A stretch of 64,000 nt of DNA. Origin: Alteromonas sp. RKMC-009. Lineage in GTDB: Bacteria > Pseudomonadota > Gammaproteobacteria > Enterobacterales > Alteromonadaceae. The notes under the pieces were generated by a model. The model was given only the letters and a program-made list of their open reading frames with translations. It was not told the origin of the DNA and searched no databases. How positions within the stretch are numbered: position 1 is the stretch's first letter; every line of letters begins with the position of its first letter. The stretch is taken from the NCBI RefSeq assembly GCF_003584565.2, contig NZ_CP031010.1, forward strand, positions 186,001 through 250,000, in the 5' to 3' direction. Below, in pieces: positions 1 through 9,160 of this stretch. The position numbers and the translations under genes were made by a program.

Positions 1-36
1 TGAAAAGAAGATTCGTTAACAGCAAGGACATGAGAT

Positions 37-2238
37 ATGAGAACTAATCAAAGAACATCACTTGCCAGTGCGGTTGTGCTGGCTTTGTCCGGCATTGCCG
101 GTACTGCTGCTGCGCAAACAGATAAGAAAGATGACGATAAAACACTGGAAGTGATTGAAGTAACCGCGCAGAAGCGGGTGCAGAGTATCAATGATACCGC
201 TATCGCCATCAGCGCAGTGAGTGGCGATGACATCACCAACCGCGGCGACAGCTCCTACGATGCTGCCATTAAAGGTACACCGTCTGTGAAAGTGCAGGGC
301 ATTGCTCAGGGGGCTCAGGTATTTATTCGTGGTGTGGGTTCCCAGATCGATCCTGCCTTCGCCGACCCGGCAGTGGCAACGCTGATTGATGGTGTGTATA
401 CCGGCAGAACTGAATCTGTGCAGGCGGGCACTTTCGACATCTCACGAATCGAGGTATTAAGGGGGCCGCAGGGAACCTTGTATGGCAGAAACGCGTCTGG
501 CGGCTCGATGAACGTTATCACCCGCGACCCGGTGTTGGGTGACGTAGAAGGCTACGTCACTGCACAACTGGGCAACTTCAGTATGAAACGTCTGGAAGGC
601 GCACTTAATCTACCCGTCGGCGAAGATTTTGCCATTCGTGTTGCCGGATATAAAAGTAGCCGGGATGGTTATTTAAGTGATGGCAGTATGGAAGATGACT
701 CGTCAGCGTTACGGGTAAAAGCCCTGTATGTGCCTTCTGATGAAACCCGCGTGTTGTTCAAATACGAGAAATCCACCTATGAAGGCAATGCGGCAAATAC
801 AGTGCCGGTAGAAGGATGGGAAGGTAACCTCACATTTCCGCCGTTTCTCGCTGCTTTCGCCCCGGATGGTTGGGTGACGGACAATCCTGACGACCCGTGG
901 ACAAACGACAAGTATCACCAACCCGGCCTCAACAAGCGTGACTCGGTTACCTATTCATTGCAGGCGAGTCAGGACTTTGACTGGGCTACAGTTAATGTGA
1001 TTGCGGCTTATTCAAATCACGAAAACTCCGAGAAAACCAGTCATCTGTTCGGTATTACAGACCCGGATATCTTCCTCGCCTGTGGTTCATCGGATTGTTA
1101 CGACGATAATACCGGTAATGCAGATTATAAAACCGTTGAAGTACGCCTTGATTCACCGGCCAGCTCGGACGTAATGTGGATGGTTGGCGGTTATTTTCTG
1201 AAAAGTCAGGGGGATGTGGGCGGTGACGGACAGGAGCTGACACTGGGTGATGCCATTTATACTTACAACCAGGCGTTCGCTCCCAGTGAGACAAAAGCCA
1301 TTTTCGGGCAGATGACTTATCCGTTGTCGGATACCCTGCGTCTGACAGGTGGTTTGCGTTTCAGTAATGATACCCGGGAGAACAGTTATGAGCTGTATGA
1401 TCCCGAGGGTGTGCAACTTGAAACCGACAGTCAGACCACGGAAGACGACTCAGTTACGTGGAAAGCGGGTATAGAATATGATGTCAGCGACGATCAGCTT
1501 TTTTATGCGCATATTGCTTCCGGGTTTAAGCAAGGTGGCGTTAATACCACAGTGCCGGTGACGGATTTCGACCCTGAAGAATTGATCAGTTACGAAGCCG
1601 GTATGAAGAACACGCTGCTGGACAATCACCTGCAAGCCAACTTTGCCGTGTTCTACTATGATTACATGGATTACCAGGTCCCCACGCTGCAAAATATCCC
1701 CGTTGGTGATACCGGCGAGATATCTTCTTTCCCGGTGGTGCTGAATGCCGGAGACAGCACTATTTACGGTGCGGAAGCGACATTTGACTGGATTGTGTCA
1801 GATGCCGGCAGATTGAAAGCATCCATGAGCTATCTGAACACCGAATATGGCGAAACAGAGTTACCGGTCAACCCGTTTATCGACGGCGGCCCTTATCAAC
1901 TTGAAGGGCGGGAAATGGTCAACGCGCCTGAGCTTACCGCGATGCTGGGTTATGAGCACAGCTGGTATCTTGACAGCGGCTCACTGATTGCGGGCATCAC
2001 AATGAATTACTCCAGTGACTATATGACTTCCGTTGAGTTTTATGTGCCCGGAGCGAGGCAGGAAAGCTTCACCCGCACCGATGCAAGCATTCGTTATGAA
2101 TCTGACTCAGACTGGACGTTGGGGCTGTGGGTGAGAAATATTGAAGACGAGGCGCAAACTACGTATGTATTTCCTGCATACAGACGTTTTGTTACTTCTC
2201 CCCGAACCTTTGGCTTAAATTTCACATACCGTTATTAA
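37..2238 (+). CDS. TonB-dependent receptor 1
   Basis: Outer-membrane active transporter of 733 aa that would import a substrate using TonB/ExbBD energy. Visible parts are a signal peptide ending near residue 26 (GTAAAQ), a TonB-box-like LEVIEVTAQKR at about 36-46, a plug domain with the signature RGPQGTLYGRNASGG from about residue 142, and a beta-barrel ending in an aromatic residue plus Y (NFTYRY). An AAGGA ribosome site lies about 8 nt before the ATG. Most similar in style to the receptors at 6758, 29942 and 33343. It stands next to the dehydrogenase operon 3636-6497, so an algal or plant-derived glycoside or aromatic substrate is plausible, but the sequence does not reveal the ligand. Confidence 0.95.
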   Translation: MRTNQRTSLASAVVLALSGIAGTAAAQTDKKDDDKTLEVIEVTAQKRVQSINDTAIAISAVSGDDITNRGDSSYDAAIKGTPSVKVQGIAQGAQVFIRGVGSQIDPAFADPAVATLIDGVYTGRTESVQAGTFDISRIEVLRGPQGTLYGRNASGGSMNVITRDPVLGDVEGYVTAQLGNFSMKRLEGALNLPVGEDFAIRVAGYKSSRDGYLSDGSMEDDSSALRVKALYVPSDETRVLFKYEKSTYEGNAANTVPVEGWEGNLTFPPFLAAFAPDGWVTDNPDDPWTNDKYHQPGLNKRDSVTYSLQASQDFDWATVNVIAAYSNHENSEKTSHLFGITDPDIFLACGSSDCYDDNTGNADYKTVEVRLDSPASSDVMWMVGGYFLKSQGDVGGDGQELTLGDAIYTYNQAFAPSETKAIFGQMTYPLSDTLRLTGGLRFSNDTRENSYELYDPEGVQLETDSQTTEDDSVTWKAGIEYDVSDDQLFYAHIASGFKQGGVNTTVPVTDFDPEELISYEAGMKNTLLDNHLQANFAVFYYDYMDYQVPTLQNIPVGDTGEISSFPVVLNAGDSTIYGAEATFDWIVSDAGRLKASMSYLNTEYGETELPVNPFIDGGPYQLEGREMVNAPELTAMLGYEHSWYLDSGSLIAGITMNYSSDYMTSVEFYVPGARQESFTRTDASIRYESDSDWTLGLWVRNIEDEAQTTYVFPAYRRFVTSPRTFGLNFTYRY

Positions 2239-2257
2239 CGGTATGCAGAAATCAAAA

Positions 2258-2285
2258 AAGCAGCTTTATAAAAGCTGCTTTTTTT
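2258..2285 (+). terminator. Intrinsic terminator after receptor 1
   Basis: Ten-base arms AAGCAGCTTT and AAAGCTGCTT around a 3-nt loop, followed by a run of T. It ends the receptor 1 transcript. Confidence 0.9.
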
Positions 2286-2299
2286 AATTCTTTTCGCAA

Positions 2300-2404
2300 T
2301 TATGATGACGGCGATTCTGAAATTTCCGGTGATTCCGCATCTTCGTTTTTCTCAATAATTTCCGGATTGCACATCGTTAAAATATCGCAAAGAAAATACA
2401 TCAT
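2300..2404 (-). CDS. Possible 34-aa small protein
   Basis: ATG at 2404 with a GGGAG ribosome site 8 nt upstream opens a 34-codon frame (starts MMYFLCDILTMC, acidic C-terminal half ending SPSS). It fills most of the gap between the receptor 1 terminator and the epimerase gene. No family is recognised, and a chance frame is quite possible. Confidence 0.2.
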   Translation of the reverse strand: MMYFLCDILTMCNPEIIEKNEDAESPEISESPSS

Positions 2405-2480
2405 TTGGAATGTCTCCCGTCTGTAAGATGAACCGAATATACCGCCACATCAACAGCTTTACAAGTGGAGAACAATAAAT

Positions 2481-3407
2481 TTACAAAAGCGTGTTTTTCA
2501 CCAGTGTTGTAATGTCACCGTCGTGGCGGAATCCCGCATGCTCTGCAGCTGGCGTGAACAAAGGCGGCTGTTTTCCAAATCCTTCTTCCAGCGCTGCATC
2601 CGGCTTCCAGCTCACCAGTTCTTCAGACGCGCCGGTCTGCGAGGCAATTTCCTGAACCAACTCACGCATACTGACTCTCACTGCAGGCAGCGTAACCACA
2701 CGGCTTACAGGCATTTGTGAGCTGTCCAGCACGGCAGCATTCAAAAGGTTATTCACACACTGGTTCACTGACATCAGCCACATGGTAGCCTGTTCAGACA
2801 CCGGAGAAACATAGGGTTGACCGTCTTTGAGTAAATGGAATACATCACTCAGAAAAGCTGATTTAAGGCCACTTTTGGCCAGCGGACGGGCGACAATGCC
2901 AGGTAGCCTCACTGTAACGGTATCGGCAAGTTTGCGGCGGGAAAAATCAGCCAGAGCTAACTCTATCATGGCCTTATGCGTGCCGTAGGTCATGGCCGGT
3001 ACAATCGGGGCATTGTCGTCTACCACGTCAGGCATAGGAGCGCCGAGGACTGCTATGGTGCTGGTGTATACAATACGCGGGCGGTGACCATTTTCGCACG
3101 CCTTTGAAAACAGGGTCAGTGTGCCATCCAGATTCACTGTTTTGGAGAGTGCGGGGTTCTGTTCTGCTGCACCGCCGGGAACGGCTGCAAGGTGGAACAG
3201 AATATCACAGGGTGATGAGAACACTTCTGACAGCATGGTTTCATCAGAAAAAGGGGTTTCAAACGCCGCAACCCGGTCATGATTTTTCAGGAAATCGGGT
3301 AATACCATATCAATGGCAATCAACTGCCAGTCCGGCTTTGCCAGAATAGCATCACACAACTTTTGTCCTACGAAACCGCCTGCGCCGGTTACCACCACTC
3401 TTTTCAT
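2481..3407 (-). CDS. NAD-dependent epimerase/dehydratase family (DenD-like) dehydrogenase
   Basis: Extended short-chain dehydrogenase of 308 aa. The N-terminal Rossmann motif TGAGGFVG and the active-site pair YGTHK are both present. The overall pattern resembles D-erythronate dehydrogenase (DenD) and related sugar-acid oxidoreductases, so it probably oxidises or epimerises a sugar acid or keto-sugar using NAD. Start: two ATGs lie six bases apart (3413 and 3407). The second is chosen because an AAGG ribosome site is 9 nt before it. It is transcribed divergently from the monooxygenase operon across a palindromic operator at 3496, which suggests joint control. Exact substrate unknown. Confidence 0.85.
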   Translation of the reverse strand: MKRVVVTGAGGFVGQKLCDAILAKPDWQLIAIDMVLPDFLKNHDRVAAFETPFSDETMLSEVFSSPCDILFHLAAVPGGAAEQNPALSKTVNLDGTLTLFSKACENGHRPRIVYTSTIAVLGAPMPDVVDDNAPIVPAMTYGTHKAMIELALADFSRRKLADTVTVRLPGIVARPLAKSGLKSAFLSDVFHLLKDGQPYVSPVSEQATMWLMSVNQCVNNLLNAAVLDSSQMPVSRVVTLPAVRVSMRELVQEIASQTGASEELVSWKPDAALEEGFGKQPPLFTPAAEHAGFRHDGDITTLVKNTLL

Positions 3408-3495
3408 TTGCATTTACCTTTTTCTCATTGTGGATACAAATAATAAAACACCTTTTAAAGCGTAAATATTCGTTTTCCAGATACATTTTATTAAT

Positions 3496-3512
3496 AAATC
3501 CGATTCGGATTT
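3496..3512. promoter_or_regulatory. Perfect palindromic operator
   Basis: AAATCCGA-T-TCGGATTT, eight-base perfect arms around one base, sits in the 228-bp gap between the divergent epimerase gene and the operon starting at 3636. It is likely the binding site of a dimeric repressor controlling both. The regulator is not identifiable here. Confidence 0.6.
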
Positions 3513-3635
3513 CACGCCCTAATTTCTTATAAATACACTCACTGATTTATACCTGTTGACTGCGTGAATTTGTTTGTCAGGAAAACATGCCTGAAATTAA
3601 CAAAGCAATTAATCTGAAAATTTTGGAGTGAAAAT

Positions 3636-3935
3636 ATGGTGACAGAAATGGCGCGACTGGTCGTTTCTCCTGAGAACAAGATCCGGTTTGAAAAAGCGGT
3701 CTCTCTGGCTGTGGAACACTTCAAACAAGCAGAAGGTTGCCACAGCTTTGCTCTGGATGCAGTGATTGAGAACGAAGGCGAATATGTTTTGCTGGTGCGC
3801 TGGGACTCTGTCGAAGCGCATATGGAAACTTTCCGGCAGTCTGAAGGCTTTGCAGCCTGGCGGTCGCTGGTGTCTGAGTTCTTTATTGCCCCGCCGGCGG
3901 TGGTTCACACCAGAACAGTGATAGACGGCTTTTAA
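3636..3935 (+). CDS. Antibiotic biosynthesis monooxygenase (ABM) family protein
   Basis: A 99-aa cytosolic protein with the ferredoxin-like ABM fold pattern: beta strand MARLVVSPE, helix [18 protein letters not shown], strands around YVLLVRWDS and helix [14 protein letters not shown]. Relatives include YgiN-type quinol monooxygenases and small heme or flavin-free oxygenases. TGGAGTG precedes the ATG. First gene of a tight operon (gaps of 26, 8 and 2 bp) with a HisD-like dehydrogenase, an SDR and a VOC protein, which suggests an accessory step in oxidising the same compound. Cofactor and substrate unknown. Confidence 0.85.
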   Translation: MVTEMARLVVSPENKIRFEKAVSLAVEHFKQAEGCHSFALDAVIENEGEYVLLVRWDSVEAHMETFRQSEGFAAWRSLVSEFFIAPPAVVHTRTVIDGF

Positions 3936-3961
3936 TTACCCTATTTGTAACGGAGACCACC

Positions 3962-5290
3962 ATGGCTATTTGGTTAAAGCGGGGCGCGGAAGCGCAGGTT
4001 AAAGCAGATGCTGACCGCAAAGTACGCGAGATTGTAGAAGCGACACTTGAAGACATTGAAAAGCGGGGCAATGCGGCTATCCGCGATCTTTCCGTTAAAT
4101 TTGATAACTGGGACAGAGAAGATTACCGGCTGACAAAGGAAGAAATTCAGGCGTGTATGGACTCGCTGTCTCCACAAGATCTGAAAGACATTGAATTCGC
4201 CCAGACGCAGGTGCGTAATTTCGCGCAAATTCAGCGCGACTCCATGAAAGATGTAGAAGTAGAAACTCTGCCCGGTGTGATTCTGGGGCACAAGAATTTA
4301 CCGGTAAACGCTGCCGGTTGTTATGTGCCGGGCGGAAAATATCCGCTGCTGGCTTCCGCTCACATGTCGGTTATCACCGCAAAAGTGGCCGGTGTTCCCC
4401 GTGTTATTACCTGTGCGCCACCGTTTAAAGGCAAACCTGCACCTGCCATTGTTGCGGCACAGGCACTGGCCGGTGCGGATGAAATTTATGCGCTGGGCGG
4501 TATTCAGGCTATCGGCGCAATGGCGCTGGGCACCGAAACCATCAGTGGTGTGGATATTCTGGTTGGCCCGGGCAATGCGTTCGTTGCTGAAGCGAAGCGT
4601 CAGTTATATGGCCGTGTAGGTATCGACTTATTTGCCGGTCCTACAGAAACTCTGATCATTGCTGATGAGTCGGTAGACGGTGAAATGTGTGCTACTGATA
4701 TTCTCGGTCAGGTCGAGCACGGACCGGACAGCCCGGGTGTGCTGCTGACTAATTCAGAAAAACTGGCCAGAGAAACCATGGCAGAAATTGAGCGTCTGCT
4801 GGAAATTCTGCCTACCGCCGACCATGCCCGTAAAGCGTGGGAGACCTTTGGTGAAGTTATCGTGGCAGAAAGCTATGAAGAAATGGTGCAGATTGCTGAT
4901 GAGATTGCCAGTGAGCACGTGCAGGTAATGACGGCTGATCCGGATTATTTCCTTAAAAACATGACTAACTACGGCGCGCTGTTCCTTGGTCCGCGTACCA
5001 ATGTGGCGTATGGCGATAAAGCTATCGGTACTAACCACACGTTGCCAACAAAGAAAGCCGCCCGTTATACCGGTGGTCTGTGGGTTGGCAAATTCATTAA
5101 AACCTGTACCTATCAGAAAGTGGTTACCGACGAGGCTTCTGCATTAATCGGTGAGTACTGCTCGCGCTTATGTGGTCTGGAAGGCTTTGCCGGTCATGGT
5201 GAACAGGCAAACCTGCGGGTGCGTCGTTACGGCAATATTGATGTGCCGTATGCCGGAACGGTTACACCCACCGCAAAAACGAAGGTTTAG
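3962..5290 (+). CDS. HisD-family NAD-dependent alcohol/aldehyde dehydrogenase
   Basis: A 442-aa member of the histidinol dehydrogenase fold. Residues equivalent to the HisD zinc site and catalytic pair are visible: Q and H in [11 protein letters not shown] in ASEHVQVM, D in [10 protein letters not shown] and H in [11 protein letters not shown]. No other his genes are nearby, and it sits in a catabolic operon. It is therefore more likely a HisD paralogue of the kind used in catabolism (HpsN, the dihydroxypropanesulfonate dehydrogenase, is a known example), performing a four-electron oxidation of a primary alcohol to an acid. The ribosome site CGGAG is 10 nt before the ATG. Confidence 0.88.
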   Translation: MAIWLKRGAEAQVKADADRKVREIVEATLEDIEKRGNAAIRDLSVKFDNWDREDYRLTKEEIQACMDSLSPQDLKDIEFAQTQVRNFAQIQRDSMKDVEVETLPGVILGHKNLPVNAAGCYVPGGKYPLLASAHMSVITAKVAGVPRVITCAPPFKGKPAPAIVAAQALAGADEIYALGGIQAIGAMALGTETISGVDILVGPGNAFVAEAKRQLYGRVGIDLFAGPTETLIIADESVDGEMCATDILGQVEHGPDSPGVLLTNSEKLARETMAEIERLLEILPTADHARKAWETFGEVIVAESYEEMVQIADEIASEHVQVMTADPDYFLKNMTNYGALFLGPRTNVAYGDKAIGTNHTLPTKKAARYTGGLWVGKFIKTCTYQKVVTDEASALIGEYCSRLCGLEGFAGHGEQANLRVRRYGNIDVPYAGTVTPTAKTKV

Positions 5291-5298
5291 GAGTCACT

Positions 5299-6072
5299 AT
5301 GACAAACAGTACTTTACCGGCATTACCGGACTTTCGTCTGGAGGGTAAACGGGCACTGGTTACCGGTGCAGGGCGGGGCATTGGCCTCGCCATTGCTGCC
5401 GGACTGGCGGAAGCCGGGGCATCGGTAACACTGGTTGCCCGCTCCGCCGGCGAAATTCAATCTGCGGCAGAGGCCATTTGTGCGCGGGGCGATAAGGCGC
5501 AGGCTGAGGTACTGGATGTCAGTGATCTTAATGCAGTGCGTGACTTCTTCGAACGGCACGACCCGTTTCATGTGCTGGTCAATAATGCCGGTACTAACCG
5601 GCCAAAACCGGTCACTGAAGTCACAGAAGACGACTACGATGCGGTACTTAATCTGAATGTGAAAAGCGCCTATTTTGTCGCACAATCCTGTATTCAGCGC
5701 ATGATTGCCGGTGGCGTTAAAGGGTCGCTGATTCACATCGGATCGCAGATGGGACATGTGGGCGGCGTTAACCGCTCGTTATATTGTGCATCGAAATGGG
5801 CACTGGAAGGCATGAATAAAGCCATGGCCCTCGATCTCGCTCCGCACGGGATCCGCACTAACACTATTGCCCCTACGTTTATTGAAACGCCGCTGACCAA
5901 ACCTTTCTTTGAGGACAAAGCTTTTCTGGCTTCTGTGCTTGAAAAAATCAAAATCGGCAGACTGGGTAATGTGCAGGATCTTATGGGCGCGGCATTGTTT
6001 CTGGCATCAGATGCATCCGCATTAATGACCGGCACCAGTCTGGTAGTCGACGGTGGCTGGACAGCGGAGTAA
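5299..6072 (+). CDS. SDR family oxidoreductase
   Basis: Classical short-chain dehydrogenase of 257 aa with the coenzyme motif TGAGRGIG near residue 20, NNAG, the catalytic Y and K in YCASK, and a C-terminal SLVVDGGWT typical of the family. TAGGAG precedes the ATG. It lies 8 bp after the HisD-like gene and 2 bp before the VOC gene, so all three are probably translated from one message. It likely interconverts a hydroxyl and a keto group on the operon's substrate. Confidence 0.92.
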   Translation: MTNSTLPALPDFRLEGKRALVTGAGRGIGLAIAAGLAEAGASVTLVARSAGEIQSAAEAICARGDKAQAEVLDVSDLNAVRDFFERHDPFHVLVNNAGTNRPKPVTEVTEDDYDAVLNLNVKSAYFVAQSCIQRMIAGGVKGSLIHIGSQMGHVGGVNRSLYCASKWALEGMNKAMALDLAPHGIRTNTIAPTFIETPLTKPFFEDKAFLASVLEKIKIGRLGNVQDLMGAALFLASDASALMTGTSLVVDGGWTAE

Positions 6073-6074
6073 GC

Positions 6075-6497
6075 ATGACTGATAACGTGTTACCGGAATT
6101 TATATTCCATCATGGCGGTGTAAGTGTGCCTGATCTTGAACAGGCAAAAACCTGGTATGCCAGCGTGCTGGACTTTGCCACCGAGCGGGAATTTTACATC
6201 GAAGCTGCCAGGGCGAAGGTGGCGATGGTACGACGGGGTGACCTGCGCTTCGAAATATTTGAAGTGGAAGGGGCGGCTTCGTTGCCCGAAGAAAGGCGGC
6301 ATCCACCGCAAGATGTAAAAACCCACGGCAATAAACACGTGGCGTTCAAAGTACCTGATCTGGAACGCTTTCTCGACGTTGTGGAAGCTCGGGGAGCCGA
6401 TGTTGCCTTCGTGGTCAGGGAGAAGTTTGGTAAAGGCTGCTTTATCCGCGATTGCGCAGGAAACCTTATTGAATTTGTTGAAGAAAACAGAAGCTAA
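6075..6497 (+). CDS. VOC (glyoxalase/dioxygenase superfamily) protein
   Basis: Single vicinal-oxygen-chelate protein of 140 aa. The paired beta-alpha-beta modules are visible, with a metal-type His in FHHGGVSVPDL near the N-terminus, H in NKHVAFKVPD and the terminal E in GNLIEFVEE. Members act as lyases, epimerases, dioxygenases or resistance proteins on metal-bound substrates. Last gene of the operon, followed by a strong terminator, so probably an epimerase or lyase in the same pathway. Confidence 0.88.
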   Translation: MTDNVLPEFIFHHGGVSVPDLEQAKTWYASVLDFATEREFYIEAARAKVAMVRRGDLRFEIFEVEGAASLPEERRHPPQDVKTHGNKHVAFKVPDLERFLDVVEARGADVAFVVREKFGKGCFIRDCAGNLIEFVEENRS

Positions 6498-6520
6498 CTG
6501 CCTGCGTTTCTGTTGTCCGT

Positions 6521-6555
6521 AACGGCAGTGTGTTTATCACACTGCCGTTTTTTTT
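6521..6555 (+). terminator. Strong intrinsic terminator of the 3636-6497 operon
   Basis: Twelve-base perfect arms AACGGCAGTGTG and CACACTGCCGTT with a 5-nt loop, followed by a T run. Confidence 0.93.
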
Positions 6556-6757
6556 CGCCCGACATTCACTATTGCCGTTACGAATATCTGGCATCGGTAA
6601 TGACGATTTAATTTAATCTTCACGTTTCTCTATTGTTGTTCCGTTGTTAATCAATTGTGATTGCTCATAGCGGTTAGCCGGCGCACTATTTTGTCGCCAG
6701 GATAATAAACCGCCCCGGCGTTTCACAAACGGATGAGAGAACCTGGAGTACAAACCT

Positions 6758-9058
6758 GTGAACAAAACGCGAATCCCTACCATGCTCGCCCTGGCTGTTG
6801 CTGCTGCCGTGACCCCGGCTTATGCACAATCAGATAATGAAACCGCGCAGTCCGGCCTGGAGGTTATTGAAATCACTTCCCAGCACCGTACTGAGAATGT
6901 GCAGAAAGCGGCACTGGCGGTATCGGCCATTTCCACAAAGCAGTTGGAGAAGAGCGGTATTACGCAGCCTGATCAATTGTCATTTTTAGTGCCTGCACTG
7001 CAAATCAACAAGACCGGCGGCACAGGGAACAGTTTTTACGTACGGGGTGTGGGTACGCAGGGTACGAATGCGTTTGCCGAAAACGCGGTGGCCTTCAACT
7101 ACGACGGTGTTTACATTGGCCGTCCTGGTTCCGTGGTGGGAACTTTTTTCGACCTTGAGCGACTTGAGCTGCTGAAAGGACCTCAGGGAACGCTTTACGG
7201 CCGTAATGCTACCGGCGGTGCTATCAATGTTATTTCCCGCAAGCCTGAGTTGGGCTACACAGAGGGCTACATTAGCGGCAGTGTTGGAAATTATAATTCA
7301 CGTCAGTTGGCGGGCGCGGTAAATGTTGCTGTCAGTGACAACTCAGCTTTGCGCATTTCCGGGCAGTGGGTCAGCCGCGACGGGTATTTATCAGACGGTT
7401 ATGATGACGAAGACGGAAAAGCGTTGCGGGTGCACTACCTGTATGCCCCCAATGATAAATATGACGTATTGCTGAGCGGTGACTACTACAAGGCTGGCGG
7501 CAAAGGTGCGGGCAGTGTGCTGATCTCTGACGGCGCGCCGGAAATTGATGAGCGGATTGGTGGTGCAGACCCGGTGAGTATAGCGGCATTTGAAGCAGCC
7601 CAACCCACCTCCTTTTTCCTCAGCCGCCCTGAGTTTGTCAGTACTTACATGGATTTTGAGACCTTCAATTTCTATGACGCTGACGAGGGCGTTGATTACG
7701 AAGGCTATCAGGACAGTACTTTCTGGGGGGTGTCCGCCACTATCAACGCTCACTTTGACAGTGGCTCGCTGACGGTTATTCCTTCTTACCGCGTGGCTGA
7801 GCCTGACACAACCTTCTACTTGCCTGGTTTTCCGGTTATCAACCAGGACGAGAATAAGCAAAGTTCACTGGAAGTGCGCTTCGCCTCAAACGATACCGGC
7901 GCAATTAAGTACGTTGCCGGTGCATTCATTTACGCTGAAGATCAAAAATCTTTGACCTGGGCGGCGCCTTTTTCCTTTGCTGCTTCATTATGGGGGCCGG
8001 CTGGTGAGTATGTTTACTCTGATCTAGGCACAGACAGTCAGGCGGTGTTCGGACAAATGACCTGGTCGGCCACTGATAACCTCCGCTTTACTTTAGGTGC
8101 CCGTTTCACTGATGAAGAAAAAGAGATGCAGGTGCGTCAGTCCCCGCTGACGCTGGAAACGTATAACTTATACGACTTTAACAATACGCCCGACACTGTG
8201 CAGGCTGAAGACGAGCGCTCTTTCAGCAACTTCACCTACCGCGCGGGAATTGAATACGATGTGAATGCAGATTCCATGCTGTATGTGAACTACACCACCG
8301 GCTTTAAATCGGGCGGCTTCTTTGCTGACTCTGTCGATAACTCCTATGAACCGGAAGAAATCGGCGCGCTGGTGGCCGGTAGTAAAAATCGCTTTATGGA
8401 TAATCAGCTACAGCTGAACATTGAAGCTTTTTACTGGGACTATAAAGATCAGCAGGTGACTTATCTGGGTTACTTACCGTCCGGCGCATTTGGTTCTCTC
8501 ACTCGTAATGCCGGTGCTGCCACCATGCAGGGGGCAGAGGTAGATATTCAGTATGCTGTCAGCGATTACGGTTTGCTGAAAGCGAATATTCAGTATCTGG
8601 ATGCCAGTTACGATGAGTTCATTTATGACGGAGCAGGAGCAGACACAACAGTAACCACCTGTGCAACTACTCCCGATGATGACGGTACTACTCTGGTGGT
8701 TGATTGTTCCGGTAAACCGGCACTCAATAGTCCTGAATGGACATTGAATCTGGGGTACGAACACACATTCGAACTCAGTGACGGGCTTTATCTGGTGGGC
8801 TCAGTCTGGCATCACTACGAAACAGAACGCTATCTAGATATTGGTTACGAAGATTCACAAAAACAGGATGCTGTTGGTGTCACAGATCTATCATTTACAC
8901 TAGACAACGGCGGGGCCTGGACAGTGACTGTGTACGGAAACAATATCACTGACGAAACGGTACTGACTGCCGCAATACATCGCCCGGCATCAACCGCTAC
9001 TTATGCAGCACTGAAAGCACCACGTACTTACGGTGTCAGAGCTAAGTACAACTTCTGA
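6758..9058 (+). CDS. TonB-dependent receptor 2
   Basis: Outer-membrane receptor of 766 aa starting at GTG, with CTGGAG upstream. Signal peptide to about residue 24 (PAYAQ), TonB-box-like LEVIEITSQHR at about 34-44, plug signature LKGPQGTLYGRNATGG, and a barrel ending RAKYNF. It follows the operon 3636-6497 after a terminator and so has its own promoter. It contains a cysteine pair in an extracellular-loop-like stretch near residues 630-650, which may form a disulfide. Ligand unknown. Confidence 0.95.
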   Translation: MNKTRIPTMLALAVAAAVTPAYAQSDNETAQSGLEVIEITSQHRTENVQKAALAVSAISTKQLEKSGITQPDQLSFLVPALQINKTGGTGNSFYVRGVGTQGTNAFAENAVAFNYDGVYIGRPGSVVGTFFDLERLELLKGPQGTLYGRNATGGAINVISRKPELGYTEGYISGSVGNYNSRQLAGAVNVAVSDNSALRISGQWVSRDGYLSDGYDDEDGKALRVHYLYAPNDKYDVLLSGDYYKAGGKGAGSVLISDGAPEIDERIGGADPVSIAAFEAAQPTSFFLSRPEFVSTYMDFETFNFYDADEGVDYEGYQDSTFWGVSATINAHFDSGSLTVIPSYRVAEPDTTFYLPGFPVINQDENKQSSLEVRFASNDTGAIKYVAGAFIYAEDQKSLTWAAPFSFAASLWGPAGEYVYSDLGTDSQAVFGQMTWSATDNLRFTLGARFTDEEKEMQVRQSPLTLETYNLYDFNNTPDTVQAEDERSFSNFTYRAGIEYDVNADSMLYVNYTTGFKSGGFFADSVDNSYEPEEIGALVAGSKNRFMDNQLQLNIEAFYWDYKDQQVTYLGYLPSGAFGSLTRNAGAATMQGAEVDIQYAVSDYGLLKANIQYLDASYDEFIYDGAGADTTVTTCATTPDDDGTTLVVDCSGKPALNSPEWTLNLGYEHTFELSDGLYLVGSVWHHYETERYLDIGYEDSQKQDAVGVTDLSFTLDNGGAWTVTVYGNNITDETVLTAAIHRPASTATYAALKAPRTYGVRAKYNF

Positions 9059-9072
9059 TATACAGATAAGAG

Positions 9073-9109
9073 AAAACCCCGCTGACAGTTAACTGGCAGC
9101 GGGGTTTTT
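9073..9109. terminator. Bidirectional terminator between convergent genes
   Basis: AAAACCCCGCTG pairs with CAGCGGGGTTTT (12 bp). The loop holds a further CAGTTAACTG palindrome. A and T runs on the two sides serve both receptor 2 and the convergent SDR gene. Confidence 0.92.
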
Positions 9110-9160
9110 AATTGGCGGGTTATACGGGCAATGTCTTGCCCGCTATTCGCCAGACGACAC

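Noticed and set aside
5323-5757. A 144-codon minus-strand frame inside an SDR gene
   Set aside because: Complement of a well-supported SDR; no recognisable domain.
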